Source: Alitta virens (lineage: Eukaryota; Annelida; Polychaeta; Phyllodocida; Nereididae). Taken from it: DNA of 64,000 nucleotides. How positions within the stretch are numbered: position 1 is the first letter of the stretch; each line of letters starts with the position of its first letter. The notes under the pieces were generated by a model. It saw only the letters and a list, made by a program, of their open reading frames with translations. It had not been told where the DNA came from and searched no databases. The DNA lies in the NCBI GenBank assembly GCA_932294295.1, contig OW028581.1, positions 16,085,662 to 16,149,661 on the forward strand, read 5' to 3'. Below are positions 61,633 through 64,000 of the stretch, piece after piece. The position numbers and the translations under genes were made by a program.

Positions 61633-63086
61633 GAAGCACTCTAAATTAATTTTGTCAAAAGATATTGCGATAATTTTTTGCACACTACAATATTTCTTTG
61701 CTCATGTTGTGACAATATAAGTTATATTTTGTGCATCTGTCTAAGATATGATTCAATTGACTAAACATCTACAAAATAAAGTAATAATTCACTCAAATTA
61801 AACTGTCACAATGTGCCATATACATCATTCATAATCATTATAATGACGAGGTATGTTTCACTTTGGCCTCTGAGCCAAGCCAATAATCTTCATGGTCAAC
61901 TGACTAATGTTTACTAGTGGCTTCCTATCTATTGTGGGCTGGGTGTAATTTCAGGATATAGGGGTTATCAAACCACCCCTTAAACATTGTTAAATGAACC
62001 CTTATGCATTATGAGTCGGGGTAGTTGAATTAAATGATGGTACTCCCAGGAAATGATATACCATAAAGCAATGATAAGTATGCAATTCAGCCAAGCATGG
62101 GTCCTACCATGATGTTCTGCACTACTTCCAAGATTTAAAGCATGGTAAGTATGGAACGAGATGTGTTGTAGAAATTATTTCATGAAAAAATGCAAACAAT
62201 TTGTGACAGGATAAAAACGATGCGGCATAGTCTTTTTTTTTTAATACGAAAATAACAAGCGAAAATATCGATGAAAATGATTTGTTATGATAATTCATTT
62301 ACAAAGAATAAAATGAAGAATGTTTTTTATTCTAAGATTGTGTATTCAATTTTGGTAGTGCCCCATTGAACTTTTCCAGCATATTTCAAATTCCGAAATA
62401 AAAAGATTCATAGTCATACCAAAGTGTCAAAGACCATACTTTTCTCCAATATGCCAGTTTGAAATGGTTAACACCAGGTGGCTTGAAAGGTTAACATATT
62501 GGCGACGTCTGGTGTCTGGCGAAATTACAATAATTTCGAACAATCAGCAAAGTGTAACAACAGTTACTAAATTGTGCTAACTTTAACACATAAAAGGATC
62601 ATCATCAATATTACAGCACAACCAAAGACAAATCAGGAATGCTTCCTGTCACTCCATCCCTTCCAGATCGATCATTTAGATGACAAAAGCAGAAAGTAAA
62701 TGTCTTGTCAAGGGCAGAAAGTGTGTAAATCACTATAGCTTTGAACGACAGATCGAGAGAATGAATTCAAATAAGTCATAAAATTATGTAGATTTGTTGT
62801 TCTGTTTTTCACCATGATCAAAAATACTTTTTAAAAAAATCATTCAGTTAACACCATGGTCAAAGCTGTATGTTAAACAAGACTTCTTAGACTCATTATT
62901 AGATCTAAGTGTAAGTTTCTCACGATGGGTGATCATTATTTAGAATTTATAAGTCATCAATGGGAAAGATATAAATAGTATAAATGATTATAAGAGGGAA
63001 AAAAAATCTAGTAAGAAAGGCTAAAACCTCAGGAATCTATTGACACATTGAAACAATTACAGAAGTGTGAGAAACTTCATAATAAA
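61633..63086. other. No gene seen
   Basis: AT-rich sequence between the MITE cluster and the tetraspanin promoter region. Only short featureless open frames. Confidence 0.5.
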
Positions 63087-63104
63087 TTTTTTTTTTTTTT
63101 TTTT
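63087..63104 (+). repeat. Poly-T tract
   Basis: Run of 18 T about 210 bp upstream of the tetraspanin start codon. Confidence 0.95.
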
Positions 63105-63181
63105 GCTTTGTTATAGCTTTATAGAACTTGGTGTTATAGTTCTTCCAGCAGGTAGAGCCAAAGCCATTACAGAATCCCAGT

Positions 63182-63195
63182 GGCGCCCCTGGTGG
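63182..63195 (-). promoter_or_regulatory. CTCF-like motif upstream of the tetraspanin start
   Basis: The minus strand reads CCACCAGGGGCGCC, close to the CTCF core but one G short. It lies about 120 bp before the ATG, so it may be in the promoter or 5' UTR. Confidence 0.3.
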
Positions 63196-63313
63196 AATAT
63201 TGAAGAACGACAGAGACTGATGATGAAGTTGTGAAAACACGCGGGACAGCTCAGTGTGTTTGTGCTTATCAGTGGAGTAGGTACAGACGAGCGGAGGAGT
63301 AAAGACAGACAAA

Positions 63314-63391
63314 ATGGAACTAGGGCGTGGATTAGGAGGTTGCTATGGCTGCATTAAGTACCTTATGTTTGGATTCAACTTCTTATTTTGG
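63314..63391 (+). CDS. Tetraspanin, first coding exon (rest beyond window)
   Basis: The ATG is in a good Kozak context (CAAAATGG) and opens 26 codons: a short Gly/Cys-containing cytoplasmic tail followed by CIKYLMFGFNFLFW, the start of the first transmembrane helix. The pattern C-x-K-Y-L-x-F-x-F-N-x-x-F-W is the hallmark N-terminus of tetraspanins such as CD9. The exon ends after TGG at a GTGAGT donor in phase 0, which is where CD9-type tetraspanin genes also break. Cysteines beside the membrane are likely palmitoylation sites. Tetraspanins organise membrane microdomains; the member cannot be named from this exon alone. Confidence 0.85.
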
Positions 63392-64000
63392 GTGAGTGAC
63401 TGTTATTCATCTGTTGACAGTAGACATGATACTAGCCTTGGAAGTTTTTGCACTTGATGGGGTGAGTCAGCCAATGGGGGTAAAATGTGTGCCCCAGCTT
63501 AGTATGTATAATACCTCCATGGTATGTACCCCTGAGTATGTATAGCTGCTGTTGTGGCTAAACTATGGGATGAGTTGTCCTGTATTATACACAATAGCAT
63601 ATATATAATTATCTATATTCAGGATTTACCAATTAAATTTAATATATAATTGGGCTAAAAGTTAAAAATGGCATTATGGCAATGCATTAAAGTAGTTATA
63701 TTAATTCCCATTCCAAATGTATTTGCAAGTACATATATTATAGCATATGTGTTACAGAGTACATACCTCAGTGATCCAACTACACATGGCCATAAATGCG
63801 ATACATAAACTCATTCTATAGCCCTAGGGATTTAACCTACAGTAATAACACTCACACGTGAATAGTTTAATTGCCATGTAATAGTGACTCTTGAAATGGT
63901 AAGTTTTTTTATATTTAGTATTAAAATATAGCTTTGTATTCATTGATACTTTTATGTAATAGCATATAAACTGATGCAGAAATTTGGCAGGTTGAAAATC
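63392..64000 (+). other. Start of tetraspanin intron 1
   Basis: Begins GTGAGTG; AT-rich with no exon recognised before the window ends. Confidence 0.7.

Overview
The window is animal nuclear DNA: AT-rich, gene-poor, and packed with short interspersed elements, MITEs, microsatellites and minisatellites. Two host genes show intron-exon structure with GT/AG splice sites. The mixture of a Ngaro/DIRS-like tyrosine-recombinase retrotransposon, tRNA-derived SINEs, Harbinger-like and hAT-like MITEs and LINE tails fits an aquatic invertebrate, perhaps a deuterostome such as an echinoderm or hemichordate. I cannot fix the species from sequence alone.

Layout. 1-2766 (minus): retrotransposon with gag, reverse transcriptase/RNase H and tyrosine recombinase, running off the left edge. 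3-11 kb: a diverged tandem duplication, one copy of which carries a Harbinger-like MITE, then a decayed coding-like island at 5.7-6.4 kb. 10.8-25 kb: arrays of 4-7 bp units, a long polypyrimidine tract, two copies of SINE family B, and a second Harbinger-like MITE. 28.1-29.3 kb: a 10-bp minisatellite interrupted by a hAT-like MITE. 31.37 kb: a well-folding tRNA-Arg(CCT)-like gene with a 45-nt intron.

Host genes. A short first coding exon at 33.68 kb ends in GTGAGT. A large exon at 57.86-59.42 kb encodes almost all of an N-terminal RASSF protein of the RASSF9/RASSF10 type. Both junctions are phase 0, so I infer one plus-strand gene with a ~24 kb intron. That intron holds LINE tails, SINEs, a GGCC-rich 11-bp minisatellite and a 34-nt-arm hairpin element. 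Downstream come three kinds of short transposon copies, then the first coding exon of a tetraspanin (63,314-63,391) with a clean splice donor; the rest of that gene lies beyond the right edge.

I found no bacterial-type operons, CRISPR arrays or a clearly novel multi-gene system. The most interesting items are the intron-containing tRNA-Arg candidate, the retrotransposon whose RT-RH-YR frame is continuous apart from two single stops, the MITE with a recognisable near-empty site in the neighbouring duplicate, and the nested minisatellite/hAT arrangement. All family calls are by eye; no database search was run.
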